In this document: in pieces, positions 16,597 to 24,899 of the stretch
How the letters are laid out: each line of letters opens with the position of its first letter
Numbering within the stretch: the first letter of the stretch is position 1
Assembly (NCBI RefSeq): GCF_002109325.1
Contig: NZ_CP015348.1
Location: 461,501 to 525,500 of the forward strand
Direction of reading: 5' to 3'
Source: Sporosarcina ureae
GTDB lineage: Bacteria; Bacillota; Bacilli; Bacillales_A; Planococcaceae
DNA length: 64,000 nt
Notes under the pieces: generated by a model
What the model was told of the DNA's origin: nothing
The model's input: the letters and a program-made list of their open reading frames with translations, nothing else
Database searches by the model: none
Position numbers and translations under genes: made by a program

Positions 16597-17736
16597 TCAG
16601 CAGCCGATCTGTTTTGCAATGACCATGCGCTGAACTTCTGACGTGCCTTCACCGATTTCTAAAAGTTTCGCATCGCGGAAGAAACGCTCGACTTGGTATT
16701 CTTTAATATAGCCATAGCCACCGTGAACCTGCACTGCTTGATCGCAGACCCGCATGCACATTTCAGAGGCGAATAACTTTGCAAATGCCGCTTCTTTTTT
16801 GAAAGCACGACCTTGATCTTTCAGCCAAGCAGCTTTATACACCATATTGCGTGCCAGTTCGATATTCATCGCCATATCCGCGAGTTTGAACTGAATCGCC
16901 TGGAAGTTCGAAATGCTTCTACCAAACTGCTTTCGTTCCTGCGCGTAATTTAACGCCTTCTCGTACGCTCCCTGTGCGATGCCCACACCCATCGCGGCGA
17001 TGCCAATGCGTCCGCCGTCAAGCGTCGCCAAAAATTGTTTGTAACCGTTTCCAATTTCGCCAAGAAGGTTTTCTTTTGGCACACGAACATTCTCCAAAAT
17101 CAATTCCGTCGTGTTGGAAGAATGAAGTCCCATCTTTTCGTAGTTTGCGATAACTGTAAATCCTGGCGCATCAGTTGGCACGATAAATGCACTAATACCG
17201 TTCGTTCCTTTCGAACGGTCTGTAATCGCCGTAACGGCAAGATGTTTCGCATAACTCGCGTTCGTAATGAAACATTTCGAACCGTTAATGACCCACTCAT
17301 CGCCTTCAAGTACAGCTGTCGTTTCTGTACCGCCTGCATCGGACCCAGCATTCGGTTCAGTCAATCCAAACGCCCCGAACGATTCGCCCGTACAAATCGG
17401 CGTGAGATATTTCTCTTTTTGCTCCGGTGTGCCGAATAAATGAAGTGGCGCTCCGCCAAGTGAAATATGCGCAGAATACGTGATGCCTGTCGAAGCGCAG
17501 ACACGGCTCAATTCTTCTGTAACAATCGCAAAACTCGTCGTATCCGCTCCGCCACCGCTATATTCTTCCGAGAAAGGCAGTCCCATCAAGCCAAGCTCCG
17601 AAAACTTTTCAAAAATCTCTTTAGGGAATTCTCCTGTACGATCGCGCTCATCCGCTCCCGGTGCCACTTCGGCTTCCGCAAACTCGCGAACGAGCTTACG
17701 CACCATTTGTTGTTCATCTGTCAAATCAAAATTCAT
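16597..17736 (-). CDS. yngJ: Acyl-CoA dehydrogenase, probably short/branched-chain
   Basis: 379 residues in the three-domain acyl-CoA dehydrogenase fold: N-terminal helices, a beta-domain with GAFGLTEPNAGSDAGGTET, and C-terminal helices with QVHGGYGYIKEYQVERFFRDAK. The presumed catalytic base is the Glu of IGEGTSEVQR, the position used by medium- and short-chain enzymes; true isovaleryl-CoA dehydrogenases have Ala or Gly here and place the base elsewhere. It is first in the operon, so it should make the enoyl-CoA that the carboxylase uses and pass electrons to EtfAB (also in this window). The start at 17736 follows GGAGGG; the longer reading is not supported. Confidence 0.9.
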   Translation of the reverse strand: MNFDLTDEQQMVRKLVREFAEAEVAPGADERDRTGEFPKEIFEKFSELGLMGLPFSEEYSGGGADTTSFAIVTEELSRVCASTGITYSAHISLGGAPLHLFGTPEQKEKYLTPICTGESFGAFGLTEPNAGSDAGGTETTAVLEGDEWVINGSKCFITNASYAKHLAVTAITDRSKGTNGISAFIVPTDAPGFTVIANYEKMGLHSSNTTELILENVRVPKENLLGEIGNGYKQFLATLDGGRIGIAAMGVGIAQGAYEKALNYAQERKQFGRSISNFQAIQFKLADMAMNIELARNMVYKAAWLKDQGRAFKKEAAFAKLFASEMCMRVCDQAVQVHGGYGYIKEYQVERFFRDAKLLEIGEGTSEVQRMVIAKQIGC

Positions 17737-17789
17737 ATCCAATACCCTCCATTCTTTCATTGCCACACATTGTTTTGCTAATGCTTAAA

Positions 17790-17804
17790 TTGCAAACGCT
17801 TTCA
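17790..17804. promoter_or_regulatory. CcpA cre site between the catabolic operon and its divergent regulator
   Basis: TTGCAAACGCTTTCA fits the cre consensus WTGNAANCGNWWNCA at every fixed position. It lies 54 bp upstream of the yngJ-like start codon and 158 bp before the divergent regulator. It predicts glucose repression of the operon. Confidence 0.75.
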
Positions 17805-17908
17805 TCTATACGTATACTTTCAATAGACCAGCTTTCATTTTATTTCCAGTTCACTTATAATTATAAACAATAAGAAAAATCAATTCTATGTATGATCTTC
17901 TGAAAGAA

Positions 17909-17927
17909 TTTGTGTGTTTTACACAAA
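17909..17927. promoter_or_regulatory. Inverted repeat upstream of the PucR-type regulator gene
   Basis: TTTGTGT and ACACAAA flank a 5-nt centre, ending 35 bp before the regulator start at 17962. A clear sigma-A promoter is not visible near it. It may be an autoregulatory site or part of the divergent control region. Confidence 0.35.
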
Positions 17928-17961
17928 AAATATAAATACTATAAGGTTAGGATGATAGATT

Positions 17962-19770
17962 ATGCAAGACACGTTAACTCACCGTCAGCTCAAATCTCTC
18001 GTACATGTTTCCACTGTTATTAACTCTTCATTAGAAATTGAGACGATTTTCGACTTGATAATTGGTGAAGCAATTTCTGCAGTAGACGCAGCAGGAGGCG
18101 GTTCAATCTGGGTTTTCGACCAGCAGAAACAGCGCTTGATGGCCAAATCCGCGCATGGCTTGTTTTATCCACAAATCTTTAAATCGATTGAATTAAGCAA
18201 CGGTGAATCTATGACAGGCATGACATTTCAAGCGGAAAAAGGGTTAGTGTTTAAAAATGAAGAAGAAATCAAACAGGCGCTCGATACACTCACTCCTGGC
18301 AACCGAACGTTGCTCGACGAATCGATTCCTGGTAATTTCCATTTCACTTCGATCATTTCATCGCCAATTTTATTGAAAGGAACATGCATAGGCGTCATTA
18401 CGCTTGATTCATTCGATAAATCGCTAAATTTCAAAAAAGAGGATATGCAGCTGTTAGAGGCGATCGCACAACAAGCCGCCATTGCGCTCGAAAAGTCGAA
18501 TATATATTATGAAGAAAAAAAGACCGTTCAGCAGCTGTCGCGCTCGATTGAAACACAGCGCAACATTGCCAATCTCGTCGTCAACGGAGAAGGAATACAA
18601 TCCATTATCGACTATATTTACGAAACAATTGGCGAGCATATTTTCTTATTCGATGAAATAGGCGAATTGACCGCTTCTGCCTGCCGCACGCCTGTTACAG
18701 AAGAGATGAAAAGCGAGGCGCAACGTTTTGCGAAACAGAACGAGCAGTCGCCCGGCAGCCCGTACAGCGTCTCTGAAATCACGCTAGGCCGCGAAAACTA
18801 TCAATTTATCGCGCTATCGTTACAATCGAAAATGAAGACGCTTGGCACGCTCATCATCGTCTCAAAAGATCCAATCGGACAAGCCGAAATCAACGCGCTC
18901 GAACACATCTGCACTGTTATCATGCTCGAGCTAGTCAAAGTACAAACTGTCTCTGAAACACAGCAGCGTCTACAGAGCGAATTCATGATAAAAATTTTAT
19001 CCGGTCAGGCAATGGATGAAACATTAAGAAAGCAGGCAAAAAATCTACAATTCGACTTGAACCGCAACTACATCGCCGTCAGTGTTAACGTCGAAAACAA
19101 AGACAAATTGCAGCACGGTGCTATCAGCGAAAACGTCATCAACAATCTGCTGCAAATGACGAACAAATACTTCCTAGGAAAAAACTCGCAAGATGCCGCG
19201 CTCATCGATCACAACAAACTTGGTGCCTTATTCTCCTACCCTGCTAAACTGCAGGCAACAAACCAAGTAGGCGATATTAAACGACTCGCCTTACACTTGC
19301 AACAGGAAATCGAAAAAACATACAGCGAACTCGACATCACTATCGGCATCGGCAGAATGAAATCAAACCTTGCCGCCGCCCATGAATCATTTAATGAAGC
19401 TGAAAAATGCATCACATTCATGAAAAGCTACCATTTCGAAGAACGTGCCCTGTCCTACACAGATCTCGGTATCCAGCGCTTCATCTTACAAAATTCAGAA
19501 GAAGAACTACTGGATTTCGTCCACGAAGTCATCGGCTCGCTTATTCAATATGAACAAACCCGCAAAGGGGACTTGTTGCAAACATTACTTACCTATTTTC
19601 GTCAAAATCAAAACATCAAACGAACCGCTGTCGCCCTTCACGTCCACACCAACACACTGAACTACCGCCTGAAACGAATTGAAGAAATTCTTTCAGCCGA
19701 TCTGACTGATGGCCAGCAATTATTTAACATTCAGCTGGCGGGGAACATTTACCGTTATATTAAACGGTGA
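17962..19770 (+). CDS. GAF-domain PucR/CdaR-type transcriptional regulator
   Basis: 602 residues. The N-terminal GAF sensor domain spans about 25-175 (LIIGEAISAVDAAGGGSIWVFD to ITLDSFD...LLEAIAQQAAIALEKS). A long linker and a CdaR-type GGDEF-like region follow (about 355-480, with ELDITIGIGRMKSNLAAAHESFNEAE). The PucR-type C-terminal helix-turn-helix is at about 535-600 (LLQTLLTYFRQNQNIKRTAVALHVHTNTLNYRLKRIEEIL). It is divergent from the catabolic operon with a shared 225-bp control region, so it is most likely that operon's activator, sensing a leucine/isovalerate-derived ligand through GAF. This is inference from position; relatives control purine, proline or GABA catabolism. Confidence 0.85.
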   Translation: MQDTLTHRQLKSLVHVSTVINSSLEIETIFDLIIGEAISAVDAAGGGSIWVFDQQKQRLMAKSAHGLFYPQIFKSIELSNGESMTGMTFQAEKGLVFKNEEEIKQALDTLTPGNRTLLDESIPGNFHFTSIISSPILLKGTCIGVITLDSFDKSLNFKKEDMQLLEAIAQQAAIALEKSNIYYEEKKTVQQLSRSIETQRNIANLVVNGEGIQSIIDYIYETIGEHIFLFDEIGELTASACRTPVTEEMKSEAQRFAKQNEQSPGSPYSVSEITLGRENYQFIALSLQSKMKTLGTLIIVSKDPIGQAEINALEHICTVIMLELVKVQTVSETQQRLQSEFMIKILSGQAMDETLRKQAKNLQFDLNRNYIAVSVNVENKDKLQHGAISENVINNLLQMTNKYFLGKNSQDAALIDHNKLGALFSYPAKLQATNQVGDIKRLALHLQQEIEKTYSELDITIGIGRMKSNLAAAHESFNEAEKCITFMKSYHFEERALSYTDLGIQRFILQNSEEELLDFVHEVIGSLIQYEQTRKGDLLQTLLTYFRQNQNIKRTAVALHVHTNTLNYRLKRIEEILSADLTDGQQLFNIQLAGNIYRYIKR

Positions 19771-19969
19771 CAAAGGGATAGGCTCCTTGTCATCGTTTTC
19801 ATCTAAATAGCTGGGTTGCCTAACTCCCCAATTCTTTTACACAATGAAGTTTGTAAGCATAAACATGTTCAAAAGTAAAATCTATATGGGGATTATGGAC
19901 AGCAATGCCCGCGTGGTTAAATTTCAAAAATACTAATTGCTGTTTTACCTCACAATAAAAAGCGCTGCG

Positions 19970-20004
19970 AACGTCATTTTTCAACGTTTACAGCGCTTTT
20001 TATA
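19970..20004. terminator. Bidirectional terminator between the PucR-type gene and tRNA-Arg
   Basis: AAAAAGCGCTG and CAGCGCTTTTT form a stem interrupted by an inner AACGT/AACGTT match. A and T runs on both sides allow termination of the regulator gene and of the convergent tRNA transcript. Confidence 0.75.
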
Positions 20005-20029
20005 TTATCTTCCAATACATTTTTCATGA

Positions 20030-20103
<74 letters not shown>

Positions 20104-20176
20104 AAACACCTGCAACCACAGGCACAAGAACTATTATATGCATAATACAAAGAGAAGTCAACACTATTTCATAAAA

Positions 20177-20668
20177 CTATTTATTTAATATAATTTGGTC
20201 TATTAAGTCGTGGTTCATGCTATAAAAACTCACGGTATACGCATCAGCTATTTCGATGACGGCGTATGTCGCTACCCTGCCGCCACGTGGTTGAGTCGTG
20301 CTTCCCGGATTAACAAACAATACATCGTTGATCATCTCTGCGCCATATAAATGGGAATGTCCGAATAAAGCAATGGTTGCTTGTTGTTCATCTGCTGCGT
20401 AAGAAAGAGTGAGCATAGAACGCTTGACGTTGTGCTCATGGCCGTGGACGATGAATATAGTCTCATCGCCCACTTTCTGTACAATGGTTGCTGGAAACTG
20501 ATCATCACCGTCACAGTTACCACGAACAATATGAACTCCATTAAGCAATGGATCTTCTGCCGATAACTCACTGTCGCCACAATGGAATATGGCGTCTGCT
20601 TGCAATGATTTAATCTGCTTCACTGTATTTACGTCGCCATGTGAATCACTTAAAACAATTAACTTCAT
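20177..20668 (-). CDS. ysnB: YfcE/MJ0936-type metallophosphoesterase (YsnB)
   Basis: 163 residues with calcineurin-like motifs LSDSHGD (residues 5-11), FHCGDSEL, VRGNCDG, VHGHEH and GHSHLYG. It is a cytosolic Mn/Ni-dependent phosphodiesterase of unknown physiological substrate. The start overlaps the end of the XTP pyrophosphatase gene by 4 bp, so the two are translationally coupled, and rph-ysnA-ysnB form one unit as in B. subtilis. Confidence 0.93.
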   Translation of the reverse strand: MKLIVLSDSHGDVNTVKQIKSLQADAIFHCGDSELSAEDPLLNGVHIVRGNCDGDDQFPATIVQKVGDETIFIVHGHEHNVKRSMLTLSYAADEQQATIALFGHSHLYGAEMINDVLFVNPGSTTQPRGGRVATYAVIEIADAYTVSFYSMNHDLIDQIILNK

Positions 20669-21279
20669 TTTATTTCACCTAACCTCGTGATAAATTCTGG
20701 TAGCTGATCTTTTAGCTGAGCTAATGCCGCACCGCGATGAGAGATGGCACTTTTCTCTTCTGCAGATAATTCGGCCATCGTCTTTTCTTTATTAGGTACA
20801 TAAAATATTGGATCATAACCGAATCCATTCGTTCCTTGACGTTGATCAGTAATGACGCCCTCGCAACTGCCGGAATAAGTAGTTGTCTCGATATTAGGAC
20901 CCGTAATCGCCAGAACGCACCGAAAACGAGCTTGACGCGCCGTTTCAGGCACTTCAACAAGTTTAGCTAACAACTTATCGATATTCGCTTCATCGTCCGA
21001 AGGCTCGCCTGCATAGCGCGCAGAGTAGACACCCGGTTCACCATTGAGTGCATCAACTTCTAGTCCACTGTCATCTGCAATTACTACTTTTCCTAGTAAA
21101 TTTGCAACAGTCTCCGCTTTTAGAACGGCATTTTCAACGAAAGTGGTACCCGTTTCTTCTACATCAATTGATTCTTCTATATCTTGCAATGTCAGTACAG
21201 TGATACCTAAAGGGCGAAAGAGAACTTCAAAATCTTTCGCCTTACCTCTATTATTCGTTGCAATTAACACTTCTTTCAT
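20665..21279 (-). CDS. ysnA: XTP/dITP diphosphatase (RdgB/HAM1 family)
   Basis: 204 residues. It hydrolyses non-canonical purine triphosphates (XTP, dITP, ITP) to monophosphates and so keeps them out of [16 protein letters not shown] at the start holds the substrate-binding SxNxxK-type motif. [24 protein letters not shown] is the metal/active-site region, then GFGYDPIFY and the C-terminal SHRGAAL. It overlaps rph upstream by 4 bp and ysnB downstream by 4 bp. Confidence 0.95.
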   Translation of the reverse strand: MKEVLIATNNRGKAKDFEVLFRPLGITVLTLQDIEESIDVEETGTTFVENAVLKAETVANLLGKVVIADDSGLEVDALNGEPGVYSARYAGEPSDDEANIDKLLAKLVEVPETARQARFRCVLAITGPNIETTTYSGSCEGVITDQRQGTNGFGYDPIFYVPNKEKTMAELSAEEKSAISHRGAALAQLKDQLPEFITRLGEIK

Positions 21280-22034
21280 TGCACTTCGCCTGCCTGTTGT
21301 CCAATCTTATCCGCCAATTCACCTAACACTTCTTTTTGAATCGCAATCAATTGTTCAATTCCCGATTCAGCCAGCGTCAATAAATCATTCATTTCTGCGC
21401 GAGAAAAAGTAGCTTCTTCGCCTGTCCCTTGCAGTTCCACGAATTGCCCTTGTCCCGTCATTACCACATTCATATCGACGTCAGCTGAAGAATCTTCTAC
21501 GTAGTCCAGATCTGTGATCAATTGACCGTCAGCCAGTTTCCCTACGCTTGTAGCAGCAAGGAAGTCACGAACTGGGAATACGGGCAGATTCTTTTCGATT
21601 TGTAATTTATTCGCAGCAATGACCAATGCAACGAATGCACCTGTAATAGAAGATGTACGTGTTCCTCCATCTGCTTGAATAACATCACAGTCGATCCAAA
21701 TCGTACGCTCACCAATAGCATCTAAATCAACTACCGCGCGTAAAGCCCGTCCAATCAAACGCTGTATTTCCATTGTACGACCGCCGACTTTACCACGGGA
21801 TGATTCACGAATTGTTCGTTGCCCTGTAGCACGCGGCAACATGGAATACTCAGCAGAAATCCAGCCCTTTCCACTATTACGCATAAATGGCGGCACTCGA
21901 TCCTCAATCGTCGCTGTACAAATCACTTTTGTATTTCCAACTGAAATCAGTACGGAACCTTCTGGGTGAATCAAATAATCTTTCTCAATTGTTACTGTAC
22001 GAATATCTTCTGTAGCTCTTCCATCATGTCTCAT
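21276..22034 (-). CDS. rph: Ribonuclease PH
   Basis: 252 residues; a phosphorolytic exoribonuclease that trims tRNA 3' ends. [17 protein letters not shown] opens the protein, [17 protein letters not shown] and RIGRAL-type [13 protein letters not shown] form the core, and [12 protein letters not shown] is the phosphate-binding region. [16 protein letters not shown] carries the catalytic Asp residues. The start is ATG 22034, after CGGAGGAAAG; a reading eight codons longer is not supported. Only a short spacer with a racE terminator separates it from racE. B. subtilis has gerM here and this genome does not. Confidence 0.95.
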   Translation of the reverse strand: MRHDGRATEDIRTVTIEKDYLIHPEGSVLISVGNTKVICTATIEDRVPPFMRNSGKGWISAEYSMLPRATGQRTIRESSRGKVGGRTMEIQRLIGRALRAVVDLDAIGERTIWIDCDVIQADGGTRTSSITGAFVALVIAANKLQIEKNLPVFPVRDFLAATSVGKLADGQLITDLDYVEDSSADVDMNVVMTGQGQFVELQGTGEEATFSRAEMNDLLTLAESGIEQLIAIQKEVLGELADKIGQQAGEVQ

Positions 22035-22115
22035 GCGCTTTCCTCCGTTATGGTTCATATATTTGTTGTGACCAGTTCATCAAGTCTACATTCAACCTAT
22101 CTTACCATAAACACA

Positions 22116-22151
22116 ACAAAAAACCCGAAAACAACGTACTGTTTTCGAGTC
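22116..22151 (-). terminator. Terminator of racE
   Basis: CCCGAAAACA and TGTTTTCGAG pair around ACGTAC; a T run follows on the - strand. It separates racE from rph. Confidence 0.8.
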
Positions 22152-22163
22152 CTGCCTTCTATT

Positions 22164-22952
22164 TTAAAACGTTAATAAGCGTACGTCAGGTTGAGGAATG
22201 GAAAGCCAATCTTCAACAATGACTTGAAACTTATCCATCGAGCCTGTTGTATAAAATATAGGCTCTTCAGCTGAAACAGACAGCATATTCGCCGCTTCAA
22301 GAATACGCTCCACGTCAATCACAGTCTCCACTGCTGAAGAAATAACATTTTTTTGATGAGAGAAATGGGCTTCAATATGATCTTGTAATAATGGATAATG
22401 CGTACAACCAAGTATAACAGAATCAAACGAATGGCTGTGCAAAGGCAATAATGTCTGATCTACAATATCTCTTGCCGCCTGTGTACGATATTCTCCACTC
22501 TCTACGATTGGTACAAATTCCGGACACGCAAGCGAATGAACAATTGCTTGTGGTCTCAGCTCATGTATTGCTTCTTCATATGCTTTACTCTTCACGGTGC
22601 CTATTGTACCAAGCACAGCGATTTCACCTGTTTGCGATGCGTTAACAGCGGCTCTGGCCCCCGGTTGAATAACTCCAACCACAGGAAAGTCAAATTGTTT
22701 TCGTACTTCTTCAAGCGCAATAGCAGTCGCAGTGTTACACGCAATAACGAGCATTTTTATACCCATTTGCGCTAAACTATTTACCATGTCCATCGTAAAT
22801 CGCAACACTTCTTCCGCAGGCCGAGGACCATACGGACAACGTGCATCATCGCCGATATAAATTATAGGTTCATTCGGCAAATATTTGCGTAACTCTCTAA
22901 CTACTGTAAGCCCGCCGACTCCTGAATCAATTACTCCAATAGGTGCATTCAA
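22164..22952 (-). CDS. racE: Glutamate racemase
   Basis: 262 residues. It makes D-glutamate for peptidoglycan. IGVIDSGVGGLTVVRELRKYLP starts the protein. IACNTATAIALEEV carries the first catalytic Cys and VILGCTHYPLLQ the second; YIGDDARCPYGPRP is the substrate-binding segment. Its start is 9 bp after the stop of the MarR-type gene, so the two are cotranscribed. Confidence 0.95.
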   Translation of the reverse strand: MNAPIGVIDSGVGGLTVVRELRKYLPNEPIIYIGDDARCPYGPRPAEEVLRFTMDMVNSLAQMGIKMLVIACNTATAIALEEVRKQFDFPVVGVIQPGARAAVNASQTGEIAVLGTIGTVKSKAYEEAIHELRPQAIVHSLACPEFVPIVESGEYRTQAARDIVDQTLLPLHSHSFDSVILGCTHYPLLQDHIEAHFSHQKNVISSAVETVIDVERILEAANMLSVSAEEPIFYTTGSMDKFQVIVEDWLSIPQPDVRLLTF

Positions 22953-22961
22953 TGTAATCCC

Positions 22962-23408
22962 TCAATCTCTTATCATCTGTTCGTGCAATTTAGCTAGCAA
23001 TCCTGAAAACTGCTGAATTTCTTGTTCATCTGAGTTCACAAGGACATCCTGTAAATACTCTTGTCTCTTCTGTATAACCTCTTCAATGATACGTATACCT
23101 TCAGGTAATAAATGAACGCGAACAACACGACGATCGTTTTCATCTCGCACTCGCTTTACTAGTTGATTATTTTCCATTCGGTCTACTAAATCAGTCGTTG
23201 TACTAAAAGCCAAGAACATTTTATTAGATAGATCGCCGATTGTCATATCCCCATATTCCAGCAGCCATTGTAAAGCTCTAAATTGAGGAGGTGTAATCGT
23301 AGAGTTTTTTAATATTTTTCGTCCTTGCTCCTTGATAATGGATGCAATGTAACGCAGATCTTTTTCCATCTTTGCGATATCCATTGATACGTTTTGTCGT
23401 TCATTCAA
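22962..23408 (-). CDS. ysmB: MarR-family transcriptional regulator (YsmB)
   Basis: 148 residues of the MarR winged-helix family: ITPPQFRALQWLLEYGDMTIGDLSNKMFLAFSTTTDLVDRMENNQLVKRVRDENDRRVVRVHLLPEG gives helices 2-5 and the wing. The likely start is TTG 23408, nine bases after GGGAG; ATG at 23384 is an alternative. It sits between gerE and racE, the same place as ysmB in B. subtilis. Targets unknown. Confidence 0.9.
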   Translation of the reverse strand: MNERQNVSMDIAKMEKDLRYIASIIKEQGRKILKNSTITPPQFRALQWLLEYGDMTIGDLSNKMFLAFSTTTDLVDRMENNQLVKRVRDENDRRVVRVHLLPEGIRIIEEVIQKRQEYLQDVLVNSDEQEIQQFSGLLAKLHEQMIRD

Positions 23409-23557
23409 AAAAATCAGCTCCCTGAAATGAATCCTATCTTTTCATTGTACCGTTTTCGTTGATGAACGCAACAATTTTACAAGCGATCTTTTGCTAGAGA
23501 GAGAGTGATCGACACGGTTTGCACAAAATTAGACAATGATCCTAGGGGGGAGTACTT

Positions 23558-23779
23558 TTAGTTCAGTTGAAGTTCTCCTAAACGTAGTAACTCAACAATA
23601 GCCTGTGCTCTGCCTGATACGCCTAGTTTTTGAATCGTATTCGAAATATGATTTCTTACGGTTTTCTCACTAATAGTCAGCTGTCCAGCAATTTCTTTTG
23701 TTGTAAAATCGTCTACTAGCAAAGTGAAAATTTGTCGTTCCCGGTTTGTTAATAAAGAACGGTTTTGCATTTCATCCAA
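23558..23779 (-). CDS. gerE: Spore coat/germination regulator GerE
   Basis: 73 residues, almost only a LuxR-type helix-turn-helix: LTNRERQIFTLLVDDFTTKEIAGQLTISEKTVRNHISNTIQKLGVSGRAQAIVELLRLG. GerE acts late in the mother cell, modulating sigma-K-dependent coat genes. The start is TTG 23779, eight bases after AGGAGG. A sigma-K-like promoter lies just upstream. Its presence marks the organism as a spore former. Confidence 0.95.
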   Translation of the reverse strand: MDEMQNRSLLTNRERQIFTLLVDDFTTKEIAGQLTISEKTVRNHISNTIQKLGVSGRAQAIVELLRLGELQLN

Positions 23780-23809
23780 GATGCGCCCCTCCTCTTTACG
23801 CTTTCACCT

Positions 23810-23837
23810 TAAGATATGTAAGCGCAAGGGCGGCTGT
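23810..23837 (-). promoter_or_regulatory. Sigma-K-type promoter of gerE
   Basis: On the - strand CATATCTTA (23810-23818) fits the sigma-K -10 consensus CATANNNTA exactly. An AC -35 element lies 17 bp upstream (23836-23837). It is about 30 bp before the TTG start; gerE of B. subtilis is sigma-K dependent. Confidence 0.6.
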
Positions 23838-23845
23838 GTAGGCTT

Positions 23846-24295
23846 TTAAGAGTTTTTCAAGAACACTAACTTTTCTTCTTCAGTCCAAGCAACAGGTTTA
23901 CCGTCTTTTCTTCCCACTTGAACAATTGCGCCTCTACCCGTACAGACAATTTCATTACGTTCATTTTTTGCCATGTAGTGCAAGTCTACGGAACTATTGC
24001 CCATAGAATTAGCCTTCACATAGATTCGAAGCTTCTCGTCAAAGTATACTTGTTTGACGAAGTCGCATTGTAAATCCGCGACGATTGGTATTGTTAAGCC
24101 TTTCGGGTCCAACCATTTCGCCATATGATTCAGGTCTTTTAAATACTCGATGCGTGCATATTCAAAGTACGCGAATACCTTCGTGTTGTTTAGATGTCCA
24201 TACATATCCGTTTCCGAAAATCGTACAGAGACATCAGCGTGAAATTCAAACCCTTTTTCCCATTGCTCTGCATCTTCGATATAACTTGCTCTCAT
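23846..24295 (-). CDS. ysmA: Acyl-CoA thioesterase, 4-hydroxybenzoyl-CoA thioesterase fold (YsmA)
   Basis: 149 residues with a hotdog fold: VSVRFSETDMYGHLNNTKVFAYFEYARIEYLKDL carries the Asp of the 4HBT active site, and IPIVADLQCDFVKQVYFDEKLRIYVKANSMG forms the sheet. It hydrolyses acyl-CoA; the exact acyl group is unknown. It has its own promoter with a FadR box over the start point, tying it to fatty-acid degradation, a link its position next to sdh alone would not show. Confidence 0.88.
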   Translation of the reverse strand: MRASYIEDAEQWEKGFEFHADVSVRFSETDMYGHLNNTKVFAYFEYARIEYLKDLNHMAKWLDPKGLTIPIVADLQCDFVKQVYFDEKLRIYVKANSMGNSSVDLHYMAKNERNEIVCTGRGAIVQVGRKDGKPVAWTEEEKLVFLKNS

Positions 24296-24320
24296 TTACA
24301 TATCCCCCTTTTTCTACAAA

Positions 24321-24369
24321 TGAATGACTATTCATTCTTTCATTATATCAAAATATGTATGAACGTCAA
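24321..24369 (-). promoter_or_regulatory. ysmA promoter with FadR box
   Basis: On the - strand TTGACG (24364-24369) and an extended -10, TGATATAAT (-10 hexamer at 24342-24347), lie 16 bp apart. Just downstream, TGAATGACTATTCATTCT (24321-24338, + strand) differs by one base from the FadR consensus TGAATGAMTAHTCATTCA and would cover the transcription start. Confidence 0.78.
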
Positions 24370-24404
24370 ATGACATAAAAAAATGTTACTGTGTTTGAAC
24401 GGGT

Positions 24405-24514
24405 TTAAGTTCATTAGCTAGTGCTTGAGAATAGCGAGTAAGATTGTGAGTACCAGGTATGGAAGCTCTAGCTGGCGGTCGCTTTCTCATGGGTCCGCCA
24501 GCTGGAGCTTCCAT
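24405..24514. repeat. Interspersed intergenic repeat with long hairpin, copy A
   Basis: The left part (TTAAGTTCA...GCGAGT...GTGAGTAC) also occurs at 55048-55098. The right part is a hairpin: ATGGAAGCTCTAGCTGGCGG (24459-24478) against its near-perfect complement at 24495-24514, loop 16 nt. GC content is higher than in the flanks. No gene is encoded. Confidence 0.7.
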
Positions 24515-24574
24515 CCTACTTTATTAATGCTAGTACTTAGATGACTCACTGTAAGTAGTGTGAGAATTATTGTT

Positions 24575-24815
24575 TTGTCTTAACTTCTTTAGTTTCAAGT
24601 TCTACAGTTCAATACCCATTACAACACTTTCTTTAATGCACAACAAAAAGTATCACCCACTTACACTGCAAGGGATTGGCACGTAGGAGGGACGACTCCT
24701 GGAGGATCAGTTCGACAGATGAGACGACTAAGAGAGCGCAGCGAACAGTCGGCTCATCATGAACCCTCAGGAAAGCGTCCCCTCCGAAGTGCTAATCCCC
24801 AACCCCAACACCGTT
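24575..24815. repeat. Interspersed composite repeat with cruciform potential, copy B
   Basis: 24575-24680 aligns with 47804-47908 (shared TTTAATGC, CAAAAAGTATC-type and GCAA-GGATTGG blocks). 24673-24694 and 24776-24798 form a long imperfect inverted repeat enclosing an ATGAGACGACT/AGTCGGCTCAT hairpin. The tail CAGGAAAGCGTCCCCTCCG recurs in inverted orientation at 35970-35990. Confidence 0.65.
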
Positions 24816-24835
24816 CTCCCAATCCATTAAGAAAC

Positions 24836-24887
24836 AACAAAAAAGCTGTCGCAAGAAGTCGTAGGTTTACGACTTCTTGGACAGCTT
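24836..24887 (-). terminator. Terminator of the sdhCAB operon
   Basis: AAGCTGTC-GCAAGAAGTCGT pairs with ACGACTTCTTG-GACAGCTT; six T follow on the - strand. It lies 13 bp after the sdhB stop. A closely similar hairpin ends recQ. Confidence 0.85.
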
Positions 24888-24899
24888 AGTTTATAGAAA

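Noticed and set aside
19800..19965. Possible small RNA gene between the regulator and tRNA-Arg
   Set aside because: No promoter with good hexamers and no conserved structure apart from the shared terminator.
24575..24815. CRISPR-like array in the repeats near sdhB
   Set aside because: The blocks are not short direct repeats with regular spacers; they form single imperfect inverted repeats and no cas gene is near.
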